This document shows positions 1 through 9,173 of a DNA stretch of 33,280 nt, one piece after another. Source of the DNA: Prolixibacteraceae bacterium (GTDB lineage: Bacteria; Bacteroidota; Bacteroidia; Bacteroidales; Prolixibacteraceae); the NCBI GenBank assembly GCA_019163175.1, contig JAFLKN010000069.1:1-33280 (forward strand), in the 5' to 3' direction. The stretch's first letter is position 1. Each line of letters starts with the position of its first letter. The notes under the pieces are model-generated. The model did not search any database. It saw only the letters and a program-made list of their open reading frames with translations, and was not told where the DNA came from. Position numbers and translations under genes: made by a program.

Positions 1-1409
1 GTTGGTGGCATACCATATTCCAATGCACGCAAGAAATCCTGATCGATAAACATGGCCTCATCATCACCTTTTTCCGATAATTTCATCTGATCTTCAAAGC
101 GTTCGCGTTGATCAATCGGGTCATTCAATTCAGAATAAGCATTGGCCAATTCTTTCCCATTTACCATCAGTTCAAAGCGCTCAGTCAATCCTTCAACAGA
201 TCGGTGCTTTTTTGTGAGCGGCGACATTTCAACCGGATAGTCAATTATGAAAGTGGGTTGTATATAATGATGTTCGCATTTCTCACCAAAAATTTCGTCG
301 ATCATCTTGCCCTTGCCCATTGTTTTGTCTGTCTCGATACCCAACTGCTTGCAAATATCACGGAGTTCGTCTTCTGTTTTTCCGGAAATATCGAAGCCTG
401 TGTACTCTTTAATTGCATCGTACATAGTCACCCGTTTAAACGGACGCTTGTAGTCAATTTCTACTTCGCCAAGCTGAACTTTGGTTGTTCCGTGCAAGGC
501 CAAGGCAACACGTTCAATCATTTCTTCGGTAAAGTTCATCATCCATTTGTAGTCTTTGTAGGCTACATAGATTTCCATTACGGTAAATTCCGGATTATGT
601 GTGCGATCCATTCCTTCGTTGCGGAAGTCTTTGGCAAATTCGTAAACTCCGTCAAATCCGCCAACAATAAGGCGTTTCAAATAAAGTTCGTTGGCAATAC
701 GCAGGTATAGCGGAATATTTAGGGCATTGTGATGCGTAATAAACGGGCGGGCTGTTGCTCCACCGGGAATAGATTGCAAGATCGGAGTTTCAACTTCAAG
801 GTAACCCTGTTCGTTGAAAAACTGACGCATGGTATTGATGATTTTTGACCGCTTGATGAACGTATCTTTTACCTGTGGATTTACGATCAGGTCAACATAG
901 CGCTGACGGTAACGCATTTCAGGATCGGTAACCGCATCAAACAACTGGCCATCCTTTTCCTTCACAATAGGCAGCGGCCGAAGTGATTTGCTCAATACAA
1001 CCATCTCTAAAACGTGCACCGACAATTCTCCTACCTGTGTGATAAAAGTAAAGCCTTTAACTCCAACCACATCACCAATATCGAGTAATTTTTTAAATAC
1101 TTCGTTGTAAAGCGTTTTATCTTCATCCGGACAAATCTCGTCACGATTGATGTAAAGTTGAATCCTACCGGACGCATCCTGCAATTCGGCGAAAGAAGCT
1201 TTACCCATGATTCGGCGGCTCATAATTCGACCGGCCAGAACTACTTCCTGGTAATTAGCCAATTCGGGACTATACTTTTCTTTTATTTCAGAAGTGGAAA
1301 CATTTACCGGAAACTCAGCTGCGGGATAAGGATCAATACCTATTTCCTTCATTTTCTGTAAGGAATTTCTCCTCACCTGTTCCTGTTCGCTTAATTCAGA
1401 TATGCTCAT
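1..1409 (-). CDS. lysS: Lysyl-tRNA synthetase, class II (3' end cut off by window)
   Basis: Charges tRNA-Lys with lysine in the cytoplasm. About 469 N-terminal residues are visible, reading from an ATG at 1409 into the window edge without a stop. The first ~50-150 residues form the anticodon-binding OB fold (for example [17 protein letters not shown]). The class II core follows, with the motif 2 region [15 protein letters not shown] and the lysine-specific run [18 protein letters not shown]. Motif 3 and the C-terminus lie outside the window. The start [15 protein letters not shown] is the usual length before the OB fold. The gene is divergent from recJ, and a TAnnTTTG -7 motif lies about 40 nt upstream. 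Assignment is firm; only completeness is unknown. Confidence 0.95.
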   Translation of the reverse strand, partial: MSISELSEQEQVRRNSLQKMKEIGIDPYPAAEFPVNVSTSEIKEKYSPELANYQEVVLAGRIMSRRIMGKASFAELQDASGRIQLYINRDEICPDEDKTLYNEVFKKLLDIGDVVGVKGFTFITQVGELSVHVLEMVVLSKSLRPLPIVKEKDGQLFDAVTDPEMRYRQRYVDLIVNPQVKDTFIKRSKIINTMRQFFNEQGYLEVETPILQSIPGGATARPFITHHNALNIPLYLRIANELYLKRLIVGGFDGVYEFAKDFRNEGMDRTHNPEFTVMEIYVAYKDYKWMMNFTEEMIERVALALHGTTKVQLGEVEIDYKRPFKRVTMYDAIKEYTGFDISGKTEDELRDICKQLGIETDKTMGKGKMIDEIFGEKCEHHYIQPTFIIDYPVEMSPLTKKHRSVEGLTERFELMVNGKELANAYSELNDPIDQRERFEDQMKLSEKGDDEAMFIDQDFLRALEYGMPP

Positions 1410-1448
1410 TTCGTGGGTAGTAATTAAAATATCGAAAAAAATTTGCGG

Positions 1449-1456
1449 CAAAGATA
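1449..1456 (-). promoter_or_regulatory. Putative -7 element of lysS
   Basis: On the minus strand this reads TATCTTTG, an exact match to the Bacteroidota sigma-ABfr -7 consensus TAnnTTTG. It would start transcription about 30 nt upstream of the lysS ATG. No clear TTTG -33 box is seen at the usual 19-21 nt spacing, so the call rests on the -7 element and position. Confidence 0.5.
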
Positions 1457-1614
1457 GTAAACTATTGCATAATAGAAGTGCCCATTGAGTCGAGTTTCGG
1501 ATTTGCAATCGAATCAGAAACCTGAATTTAAGGCACAAAATTTATTAACAGCGCTAAGCTTTTGAAAAGTTGAATCTTAGAAAACCAAGTGCCCAATTTT
1601 ATTAACAAAATGTG

Positions 1615-1631
1615 AATGAATGTGATTCATT
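1615..1631. repeat. Small perfect palindrome upstream of recJ
   Basis: AATGAAT and ATTCATT (7 bp each) are separated by GTG. The site ends just before the -33 region of the recJ promoter, where an operator could sit. The arms are short and AT-rich, so chance is a real alternative. The rest of the 297-bp lysS-recJ spacer holds only the two promoters as far as I can see. Confidence 0.25.
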
Positions 1632-1633
1632 TA

Positions 1634-1665
1634 CTTTCCATATCTGAGTTCATTTTTTATCTTTG
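1634..1665 (+). promoter_or_regulatory. Putative recJ promoter
   Basis: TATCTTTG at 1658-1665 matches the Bacteroidota -7 consensus TAnnTTTG. A TTTC at 1635-1638 sits 19 nt upstream, where TTTG would be ideal. Transcription would start near 1672, leaving a leader of roughly 35 nt to the ATG at 1707. This supports that ATG over the TTG at 1674, which would lie almost on the transcription start. Confidence 0.55.
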
Positions 1666-1706
1666 AGAAATTTTTGTCAAAATACGCTTGTTCTGAAATA
1701 AAACGA

Positions 1707-3428
1707 ATGGATAAAGTCTGGAATATTAAAAAAGAGGGCGATATAAATATCATAAAACATTTATCGGCTGCGCTAAATGTCAATATGGTTATTGCCAATC
1801 TTTTAGCACAAAGAGGCATTACAACTTATGCCGAAGCCCAGGCCTTTTTCAGACCTAAATTAACAGATCTCCACGACCCATTCCTTATGAAAGATATGGA
1901 CAAGGCCGTGGAGCGTTTGGAGCGGGCCATCGACAACCAGGAAAAAGTTCTGATTTATGGCGATTACGATGTCGATGGCACAACATCAGTTGCCATGATG
2001 TATCAATTTCTGCGCAGCCGCATAAAAAACCTTGACTATTACATTCCCGACAGGTATTCAGAAGGATACGGTATCTCAAAAACCAGCATCCTTTATGCCG
2101 CCGAACAAAAAATAACATTGGTCGTTGTGCTCGACTGCGGAATTAAAGCAGTTGAAAAAATAAAAATGGCCAAAGACCTCGGAATAGACTTTATTATTTG
2201 CGACCACCACAATCCTGACGATACAATTCCTGATGCTGTTGCAGTGCTTGACCCCAAAAGGCACGATTGCACCTATCCTTACAAAGAGCTATCGGGCTGT
2301 GGAGTTGGATTTAAACTTCTTCAGGCTTTTTCAAAAAGAAACAATATCCCGTTTTCTGAACTTGCTGAATTACTAGATTTACTGGTAGTCAGCATCGCTT
2401 CTGACATTGTTCCGGTAACCGGAGAGAACCGGGTTCTTGCTCATTATGGGCTAAAAAAGCTGAACTCTTCACCAAGCATCGGACTCAAGACAATTATGCA
2501 ATATTCGGGACTGAATACCGAAGAAAAATCAATCAGCGACATTGTATTCAAAATCGGGCCTCGGCTTAATGCTTCCGGAAGAATTGAACATGGCAAAAAA
2601 TCGGTTGCTATTTTAACGGCCACAAATGATAAAGAGGCCATGCTTCTGGGCGATGAAATCAACTCTTACAACGAAATTAGGAAAACGCTGGATCGGGACA
2701 TTACCCAGGAAGCGCTTGAAATGATTGAGCGTGATCCTGAACATGACCAGAAAAACGCTACCGTACTATATAACCGCGACTGGCACAAAGGAGTCGTTGG
2801 CATTGTAGCTTCACGACTTACTGAGCATTTTTATCGTCCAACTGTGGTACTGACTGAATCAAATGGTTTGGCAACCGGGTCAGCACGTTCTGTGCGCGAC
2901 TTCGATTTATACGAAGCTATTGGTGCCTGCAGCGATTTACTTGAATCATATGGTGGACATATGTATGCAGCAGGGCTAACCCTGAAAATTGAGAACATTT
3001 ACGAGTTCTCGAAACGATTTGAAGATATTGTTACCAAACAAATAACCAATCAGCAACAAACCGAATCGATTGATGCTGAAGCCAAAATATTGCTTTCGGA
3101 CATAACGCCCAAGTTCTACCGAATTCTAAAACAATTTGCCCCTTTTGGCCCGCACAACATGGTGCCGGTTTTTATTACTGAAAATGTACTTGATAGCGGA
3201 ACCAGTCGTGCCGTTGGAAAAAATCAGGAACACTTAAAACTTGATTTGATTGAACCTACCAGCAATTCTTCAAAATTTGCCGGAATTGCTTTTAATCAGG
3301 CTCATCATTTCGACGCCATAAGTCAGGGATTACCCTTCGACATTTGTTATTCGATTACCGAAAATGAATTCAGAGGAAAAACTAACCTGCAACTCTACAT
3401 CAGGGATATTAAGGCTAAAGAATATTAG
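1707..3428 (+). CDS. recJ: Single-stranded-DNA-specific exonuclease RecJ
   Basis: A 5'-to-3' single-strand DNA exonuclease used in recombination and in base-excision and mismatch repair. Using the ATG at 1707 gives 573 residues, the usual family length; a TTG at 1674 would add 11 residues with no family support. The DHH-family motifs are intact: DYDVDGTTS at residues 86-94, LDCG near 142-145, ICDHHNPDD with the DHH at 166-168, then SGCGVGFKL. The DHHA1 domain carries GGHMYAAGLTL, and a C-terminal OB-like domain follows (AFAPFGPHNMVPVF-type). The gene diverges from lysS, has its own promoter, and ends before a strong hairpin terminator. Nothing looks broken. Confidence 0.96.
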   Translation: MDKVWNIKKEGDINIIKHLSAALNVNMVIANLLAQRGITTYAEAQAFFRPKLTDLHDPFLMKDMDKAVERLERAIDNQEKVLIYGDYDVDGTTSVAMMYQFLRSRIKNLDYYIPDRYSEGYGISKTSILYAAEQKITLVVVLDCGIKAVEKIKMAKDLGIDFIICDHHNPDDTIPDAVAVLDPKRHDCTYPYKELSGCGVGFKLLQAFSKRNNIPFSELAELLDLLVVSIASDIVPVTGENRVLAHYGLKKLNSSPSIGLKTIMQYSGLNTEEKSISDIVFKIGPRLNASGRIEHGKKSVAILTATNDKEAMLLGDEINSYNEIRKTLDRDITQEALEMIERDPEHDQKNATVLYNRDWHKGVVGIVASRLTEHFYRPTVVLTESNGLATGSARSVRDFDLYEAIGACSDLLESYGGHMYAAGLTLKIENIYEFSKRFEDIVTKQITNQQQTESIDAEAKILLSDITPKFYRILKQFAPFGPHNMVPVFITENVLDSGTSRAVGKNQEHLKLDLIEPTSNSSKFAGIAFNQAHHFDAISQGLPFDICYSITENEFRGKTNLQLYIRDIKAKEY

Positions 3429-3546
3429 ATTTTCTAAATCACAATTGTACGATTGATTCGTCCTCGATAAATCTTATAAAAAACGGTATATTAGTCAAAA
3501 TGGTTGGCAAAAAGCTCTAAAAGGCTTATCAACATTGATAATACAG

Positions 3547-3580
3547 AAAGTTTGATGAAATTGGTTTCATCAAACTTTTT
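3547..3580 (+). terminator. Rho-independent terminator after recJ
   Basis: A perfect 14-bp stem, AAAGTTTGATGAAA at 3547-3560 and its complement at 3565-3578, closes a TTGG loop and runs into a T tract. It lies about 120 nt after the recJ stop and just before the transposase remnant. It would end recJ transcription and also shield the transposase from read-through. It could instead be an internal part of the insertion sequence. Confidence 0.75.
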
Positions 3581-3586
3581 ATGTTT

Positions 3587-4555
3587 ATGAAAAAATAAAA
3601 AAAACGTTGTTGGGCCTGTGGTTACAGTGATGTTATTCGTTGGGGAAAACGAGAAGGTAAACAGCGATACAGATGTAAGCGATGCGGAATATTTCTAACT
3701 GAGAATCGTCCTGAACAGAGAATTCAAAACCGGTTTGTATGGTTCAGAAAATGGATATTGGAACGTCAGACTTATCAAATTTTAAGCAGGGACAGCAGCT
3801 TATCGCAAGCTACACTTCAACGGACATTTTACCATTTTTTAGAACAAGCGCCACTGGTCAAAATAATCAAGCGAGAGCGTGTTCATTTACGAATAGATGC
3901 CACGTATTTTGCGCAGTTTTGTTTGGTTTGTTATCAAGACGATTTTGATGGCTACACCCAGTTACTTCGCTTTACTGACGGTGAACACTACGAGGAAATC
4001 AAAGAGGATCTGGCTAACTTACTTAAACTTGGGATTCAGATCGAAAGCATTACCACCGACGGTCATAAAAGTATCTTAAAAGCGATAAAAAGGTCAGTTC
4101 CGGAAGCTATCGTCCAACGCTGTCTGGTTCATATCCAGCGCATGTGTCTGCTGTGGCTGACCCAGTATCCCAAACATCAGGCCGGGCAGGAACTACGCAA
4201 ACTGGTTTTGCTAATCCTAAAAATTAAAACAGAAAATGATCGAATTTATTGGATAAGAGAGTTTTTACAATGGTATGAATCCTACAAAGTTTATTTGAAC
4301 GAAAAAACCTACAACACAGAAACCGGAAGGTATTGGTATACCCATAAACTGCTTCGTCGTTCATATACAACCATCAAACGGGCTTTGCCAAATATGTTTC
4401 ATTACCTGTCAAACCCAGACATTCCAAAGACCACAAACAGGATACAAGGCTACTTCAGTCACCTGAAAAATCACCTGGATATCCATCGGGGATTAACGGT
4501 TAAACAACGGATCAACTTCATTAAATGGTACATTTATTTTGCTAACGCAAAATGA
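3587..4555 (+). pseudogene. Transposase remnant, IS256/IS1249-like with zinc ribbon
   Basis: The reading frame starts as ATG AAA AAA and meets TAA at 3596-3598. It then stays open from 3599 to the stop at 4555. The post-stop frame begins with a zinc ribbon (CWACG at 3608-3622 and CKRCG at 3674-3688). A mutator-type DDE domain follows: first Asp in RIDATYF, second in TTDGHKSI, and a C-terminal TTNRIQGYFSHLK. At that last site the family normally has NxxEG, so the catalytic Glu appears replaced by Gln. The early stop, the lack of a normal start after it (only a TTG at 3758, past the ribbon) and the lost Glu together suggest a dead copy. Family name is from recalled motifs. A TTG-started truncated product cannot be excluded. 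Confidence 0.75.
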
Positions 4556-4578
4556 GTTTTTTTAGCCATCAAGCATAC

Positions 4579-4626
4579 CAGTAATAACAAGAAAGGGTAG
4601 CCCAAATGACTACCCCTGTATTACTG
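4579..4626. repeat. Compound palindrome 1
   Basis: The outer arms CAGTAATA (4579-4586) and TATTACTG (4619-4626) are perfect complements. Inside them GGGTAG (4595-4600) pairs with CTACCC (4610-4615). No T tract follows, so it is not a typical terminator. It begins at the likely right end of the transposase remnant and is followed 7 nt later by a second compound palindrome. It may be part of the insertion sequence, a REP-like element or a structured RNA. Confidence 0.55.
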
Positions 4627-4633
4627 TTTATGC

Positions 4634-4692
4634 GTTAATCTTATTGCTGGCAGGTTGGTCTCCACCAGAGCCTGCTTCCCCTTCAGATTAAC
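4634..4692. repeat. Compound palindrome 2
   Basis: The outer arms GTTAATCT (4634-4641) and AGATTAAC (4685-4692) are perfect complements. Within them GCAGG-t-TGGT (4650-4659) pairs with ACCA-gag-CCTGC (4664-4675) around a CTCC loop. The core is much more GC-rich than its surroundings. The minus strand is also open here for a short stretch ending in TAA, so a decayed coding remnant is an alternative. The rest of the 320-bp gap at 4556-4875 shows nothing I can assign. Confidence 0.5.
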
Positions 4693-4875
4693 AGCGTGGA
4701 GTTTACTAATTATTTTCCTAAAAATCACCAACCATTTTTGACCACATTACAAAAAAAAATATCACATTCAATATACCGAATTGAAAATTTTTATCATAAC
4801 CTTTTGGGAGCTGATCAATTAAGTCTATCGTTTAGCTCGAATGTTTATAAGGAACAAAACAGCCTCAGAACAAAA

Positions 4876-6606
4876 CTATAAGGATTCGTTTAGAGCTTTT
4901 AAAAAGCTATGTAAAGATTTTTCCGTGATACTCCAATCCGGAGGTTTAATCTCGCCCCATGCCTTAGGCGTATCAGACATGTTGAAATAATTAACACCTA
5001 TAACTTGTGGATTCTGCCGAATTACTTTAGCTGCAGCTTCCAACCACCTGGTTTGGTAATCTTCCGGACCTTTTACACCAAACTCAGTAATAAAAATTGG
5101 CTTATCAACAAATCGCATTCGTCCAAATTTCCGATTAAATATGGCCGAAAATGATTCTTGCTTTTCAGGATCAGTAATATTTTTATCAGGTAATCCATAA
5201 ATAGCAATACTAATAAAGTCGACTACATCGTTCCCAGGCCACCATTCTAGGGATCCCCTGTCCCCTGCAGGCCCCCATACCCTTTTTATCGTTGGAGGCA
5301 GTGAATCAACAAAAGTCATAAAATACCTAAATGACTTAATGTAATCAATCGGATTTTGACTTTGCCAGGGGTAACGGGTTATTGGAATTTCCATTTCATG
5401 TGCATAGCGCAAATATACACGCCTATTAGTTGACATTATTATGGAATAAAACTTACTAATTTCCCGATTATACTTTCCCTCTGTCACATGTTGAAGTACT
5501 TTCAAATCTGTTTCTCCATTGGGATTCCGAAAAGGCTCAAATGTTACAACAATATCGTGCCCACGTTTTACTACATCATTGAAACTATTCTGGAAGGTTC
5601 CATCATCCAAATTTCCAAAATCTGCAAAAAGATGCTCAACTGTTACGGGGGGTTCATTATTCAATAAGGATTGTGGATCATAAAGTCCAATTTCTATTTT
5701 CCTTTGTTGATTTGAAACTACTTTTGATCGTGTCCTGTTAAAATTCTCAGTAGAATATATAATATGTCTCTCATTATTAATTAGCTGTGAAATCGAAGCA
5801 ACTAACTGATTATTTATTGAATCACTCGCACAATTCTTTGATCCTAAAACAAAAATTGGTTTACTCAAAAACCGCAAACGATGTAATCTTCTAAATAAAT
5901 CATACGCCACAGAATAGTCTGTTGGATATACCTTCAAAGGCATCTCAGAATCGCTTTTAATCGTCACGGAGGCTGCATCAACAAAATCATCACCAGGATA
6001 AAATTCCATAGCTCCCGGATAACCCGCAGGCCCCCACACTTGTTTAACCTGAGGAGCATAAGTTTTACACAACATAGCAAAATGTCGGTAAGCATCACCG
6101 TAAGCCGATGTATACTGTTGCCAGGGGAAGCGACTTATAGGTACTTCTACCTCAGGATCAAACCGAAAGTATACATTTGGACGTGGTCCTATAAGTTGTG
6201 TACACAATTTCTCAATAAGAAAATCGAATTTGCCATTAACAACTTCCTCTAATGGATTATTAACTCGTGTAGAAAACATATTTCTACCCCAAGTTTCAAC
6301 GGTAATCAATAGCGGAATACTATCTGATATCTGAGAGATTTCGTTTCCTTTAATATCCCAATCATCAATATCATTAAGTTGTACAGTATAATGAAGAAAT
6401 GAATTTATAGTATGATTATACGACTCCGGTTGAAACGAAAAAACAGCTAGAACAGGAGCTGTCGAGTTTAACTGAATGGTATTTGAATAACTCTTCCTCA
6501 GTAAGTTATGAAGAAAATTATTCAGAAAGACTCTGTGTCGAACCACAAAAAATGAAAAAAGGATTGCTCCCCCAAGAACAATTGCGAACAAAATTCGTTT
6601 CCTCAT
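4876..6606 (-). CDS. Membrane-anchored protein with two GH26-like domains, the first lacking its nucleophile
   Basis: The product is 576 residues from the ATG at 6606; a TTG six codons earlier is less likely. An N-terminal membrane anchor (residues 4-22) precedes two GH26-like TIM barrels. Domain 2 (about 305-576) has both expected catalytic Glu: YAHEMEIP (H403-E404, acid/base) and PIFITEFGV (E508, nucleophile), plus the GH26-type WWPGNDVVDF. Domain 1 (about 50-290) aligns clearly (YFRFDPEVEVPISRFPW, WGPAGYPGAMEFYPGDD), but HE is PE and the nucleophile position reads IFVLGSKN, a Gly. Domain 1 is therefore probably a binding or structural module. The gene follows the LtaS-like gene by 65 bp on the same strand. 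GH26 enzymes are mostly beta-mannanases or beta-glucanases; the substrate here is unknown. Confidence 0.8.
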   Translation of the reverse strand: MRKRILFAIVLGGAILFSFFVVRHRVFLNNFLHNLLRKSYSNTIQLNSTAPVLAVFSFQPESYNHTINSFLHYTVQLNDIDDWDIKGNEISQISDSIPLLITVETWGRNMFSTRVNNPLEEVVNGKFDFLIEKLCTQLIGPRPNVYFRFDPEVEVPISRFPWQQYTSAYGDAYRHFAMLCKTYAPQVKQVWGPAGYPGAMEFYPGDDFVDAASVTIKSDSEMPLKVYPTDYSVAYDLFRRLHRLRFLSKPIFVLGSKNCASDSINNQLVASISQLINNERHIIYSTENFNRTRSKVVSNQQRKIEIGLYDPQSLLNNEPPVTVEHLFADFGNLDDGTFQNSFNDVVKRGHDIVVTFEPFRNPNGETDLKVLQHVTEGKYNREISKFYSIIMSTNRRVYLRYAHEMEIPITRYPWQSQNPIDYIKSFRYFMTFVDSLPPTIKRVWGPAGDRGSLEWWPGNDVVDFISIAIYGLPDKNITDPEKQESFSAIFNRKFGRMRFVDKPIFITEFGVKGPEDYQTRWLEAAAKVIRQNPQVIGVNYFNMSDTPKAWGEIKPPDWSITEKSLHSFLKALNESL

Positions 6607-6671
6607 ATCAATCCACTTTCTCAAAATATATTAATCACTAAAATAGACAATCTACCAAGGGCATGCAAATG

Positions 6672-9173
6672 CTAATCTTCCTTTCGTATTTCTTTAATGT
6701 ATTTATTTTGAAATTGCACCCAAGCTGCCATTCTAGTGCGCACCCTAGCAATTTCATCTTTATTTACCGATTGAAACAAATTCGTTTTTTCATTTTGGTC
6801 AGTACTAAGATCATAAACTTCAACCGTATTTTGACTTTCATTAAAAATGTATTTCATATTATCTTTCCTATAACCAAAAAGATAATCAGACCAAGGTGCA
6901 AAATAAAAAGCTTCATTTGAATCTGTACTTAAAAGGTCACGTCCCTGCCATATTGAGGGAACATCTACATCTAGAATAGAAAGTGTTGTAGTTGCAAGAT
7001 CTTTCATCCCTGCAATATCATTTTTATGCTCGCCATGAAACAAATTAGCATTGATAAAGTAAAGAGGCACTCTTAAATTTTCTTCGTAAATGGCAGTTCC
7101 ATGACCATATTGCCGATGTTGACCAAAGGCTTCTCCATGATCCCCAGTGACAACAACCAGAGTAGAGGATGCTAAACCCCTATCTTCCAATGATTGCATT
7201 ACGCGACCAACTAGTTCATCGTTGTGCTTCAGGCAGTTTAGATAGCGATTGAAATTGTAATTTGAAACTCCAAAATCTTCTTCTTCATTTGCAAAGAAAT
7301 ATGGATAGTGACCCTGAACTGTCCAAATCATAGAGAAAAAATTTTTTGTTGTGTCTTCATCTAACCAAGTAGTCAATCGGTCAGCTAAACAGATATCATC
7401 GATCCCATTCCCTTCATTGTAATCGCTGCTTTCAAGCTGAAATTCTTCAGAGCATTTTATCGCAGAGAAATCTTCAATCCGATCGAATCCACGATGAGCT
7501 AAGAACTGTCTGCAATTTTGAAAACGAAGATCTGCCGATGAAAAAAAAGAAGTTCTGTAACCCTCATTTTTAAGTACCGAGGATAGTGTTGGGTGAACCA
7601 ATTCGGGATCTTCCTGAGTTAAGCTTTTATAGGATAAGAATGGATGCAGAGATCCCAAGATAGAAACAAGAGATCGATTAGTGGCAGGAGCATGAGCATA
7701 CATTTGATCAAAAATCAAAGCACTACTCGAATATTTATTTAAGTTAGGACTGAGATGATAAGTTCCTCCAAAACCGTCAAAACAAGCTGCACCGGCCGAC
7801 TCCAGAATAAAAAACAATACATTCTTGATCTTATAATCTTGTAACAATCGATAAGACATTTCAGATTTAGTGCTTTGGGCAGGATTAAAAGATTTCATTT
7901 CAGCTGGAACATCTGCAGAGAAAAAAGAGGAATTCGAATTGGCAGTGAACACTGAATACACCATCGTTGAGATTGCATTTTCAGATTGACCTTTAGTCCA
8001 TGTAACTTTAGTTTTAAAAGCTTGAACACCGAAAACCATAAGCCCGAGTCCGAAAACGGAATATACAATGTATTTCATGCGTAATTGAACCTCCAGTAAT
8101 TTATTGATACTTCTCAAAACATTTGCTAAAATAAATGTAGAAAGGCAAAAAGCAATCAAATTGCCAACAATTCTAAAGGACAAATTCTCTTGTAGAGCAG
8201 TTTTAGCTTCCTTACCACCAAGAAAGTCAGAATAGTAAAGCCATTGATAAGTAAAAGGTTTCCCAAGAAGGATTACTGTTGTAATATTAATAAAAGCAAT
8301 AAGGGTAAAAAATAATGAAAAAAAAATGAAGACTCCATAAATCCACTTTTGCATCCTTACATTCTTCAAACTAAAAATTAGGAATACAAAAAGAAGTACA
8401 AATCCAACTATAAATAGAATATCACTGTAACTTCCTCTAATTATTTTTGCAAGCAAAGACAAATCATGAATAACAGCTTTGGGGTTAATTCCGATAATTT
8501 CAGCCCGGGCAAGAGCATAGAAAACAGCTAAACTTAGACCTAAAAAAATAATCTTTTCAATAATTGAAGAAACTTCCTTTTTTGCAATCAAAGTTTTTTG
8601 AACCCATACTATCAATACATAAAAACCAATCAATAATGCAAGAATTAGCCAACCTTTTGAAAGTATCCGAGATTCCTTTTTATCTTCAGATTTTGAATAA
8701 TTTGCTTCCTTATAGATTGCAGATGCAGCTTTAATTGTTGATTTACCACTTGATTGAGGATCCCAAAAATCCTGATAAGCCCCCTGCTTGTTTCTTGTAA
8801 TCCAAAAATAATACTGAAGCGTAGTACCAACAGGTATCTTCAATTTTATTGCAAAAGTATCACCATGAGCTAACATTGGCGTATACAAAAAACCATCCGT
8901 AAGTTTAGTATTGTTGTTCCACGAAATAGACTCTTCTAGTGTATAGTCTTCAATCCTCCACGCTAAGTTAACCGCGCCAGATTTGGGGGCATAATACTTA
9001 AACTCCTGTTCTATAAATAATTTATCGCCAGAAGTACCCACACCAATAGACAATTCATCCTTCTTAAGGACATGAGACTTAAGTTCAGTATATATTTCAG
9101 AACCAATGACATTATTACAATCAAAGACAAATAAAAGTACAGCAATAAAAATTAATCTGCATTTTGCATTCAT
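6672..9173 (-). CDS. LtaS/OpgB-like phosphoglycerol transferase-type membrane protein with N-terminal beta-sandwich
   Basis: The 833 residues start with a signal-like hydrophobic segment (1-24). A predicted beta-sandwich (about 25-150) resembles an early-set carbohydrate-binding domain. About five or six membrane segments follow (170-385), then an alkaline-phosphatase-superfamily catalytic domain (445-833). Visible site residues are FILESAG (E458, metal), APATNRS (T498, likely nucleophile), TVQGHYPYF (H622), VVTGDHGEAFG (D678, H679) and YGHGTA (H691). This is the pattern of lipoteichoic-acid synthase and OpgB, not of Cys-activated sulfatases. Such enzymes move phosphoglycerol from phosphatidylglycerol to a glycan or lipid at the periplasmic face. 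It leads a minus-strand pair with the tandem GH26-like gene. A phosphoethanolamine transferase or a hydrolase is possible. Confidence 0.8.
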   Translation of the reverse strand: MNAKCRLIFIAVLLFVFDCNNVIGSEIYTELKSHVLKKDELSIGVGTSGDKLFIEQEFKYYAPKSGAVNLAWRIEDYTLEESISWNNNTKLTDGFLYTPMLAHGDTFAIKLKIPVGTTLQYYFWITRNKQGAYQDFWDPQSSGKSTIKAASAIYKEANYSKSEDKKESRILSKGWLILALLIGFYVLIVWVQKTLIAKKEVSSIIEKIIFLGLSLAVFYALARAEIIGINPKAVIHDLSLLAKIIRGSYSDILFIVGFVLLFVFLIFSLKNVRMQKWIYGVFIFFSLFFTLIAFINITTVILLGKPFTYQWLYYSDFLGGKEAKTALQENLSFRIVGNLIAFCLSTFILANVLRSINKLLEVQLRMKYIVYSVFGLGLMVFGVQAFKTKVTWTKGQSENAISTMVYSVFTANSNSSFFSADVPAEMKSFNPAQSTKSEMSYRLLQDYKIKNVLFFILESAGAACFDGFGGTYHLSPNLNKYSSSALIFDQMYAHAPATNRSLVSILGSLHPFLSYKSLTQEDPELVHPTLSSVLKNEGYRTSFFSSADLRFQNCRQFLAHRGFDRIEDFSAIKCSEEFQLESSDYNEGNGIDDICLADRLTTWLDEDTTKNFFSMIWTVQGHYPYFFANEEEDFGVSNYNFNRYLNCLKHNDELVGRVMQSLEDRGLASSTLVVVTGDHGEAFGQHRQYGHGTAIYEENLRVPLYFINANLFHGEHKNDIAGMKDLATTTLSILDVDVPSIWQGRDLLSTDSNEAFYFAPWSDYLFGYRKDNMKYIFNESQNTVEVYDLSTDQNEKTNLFQSVNKDEIARVRTRMAAWVQFQNKYIKEIRKED

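Larger units (their letters stand above)
3485..4579 (+). mobile_element. Approximate extent of the degraded IS256/IS1249-like element
   Basis: The ends are uncertain. GGTAT is followed by loosely similar sequence (ATGG, A-tract, CTC) on the plus strand from 3485 and on the minus strand from about 4579. These could be decayed terminal repeats. No 8-bp target duplication is seen beside them. Treat the boundaries as a guess around the transposase remnant. Confidence 0.3.

Noticed and set aside
1674-1706. TTG start giving 11 more residues for RecJ
   Set aside because: It lies next to the predicted transcription start and adds residues unlike the family; the ATG at 1707 gives the usual N-terminus.
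4696-4881. A 61-codon open frame starting with GTG on the plus strand
   Set aside because: It starts inside the last palindrome arm region, has low-complexity AT-rich sequence, no recognisable motif, and its end overlaps the real minus-strand gene.
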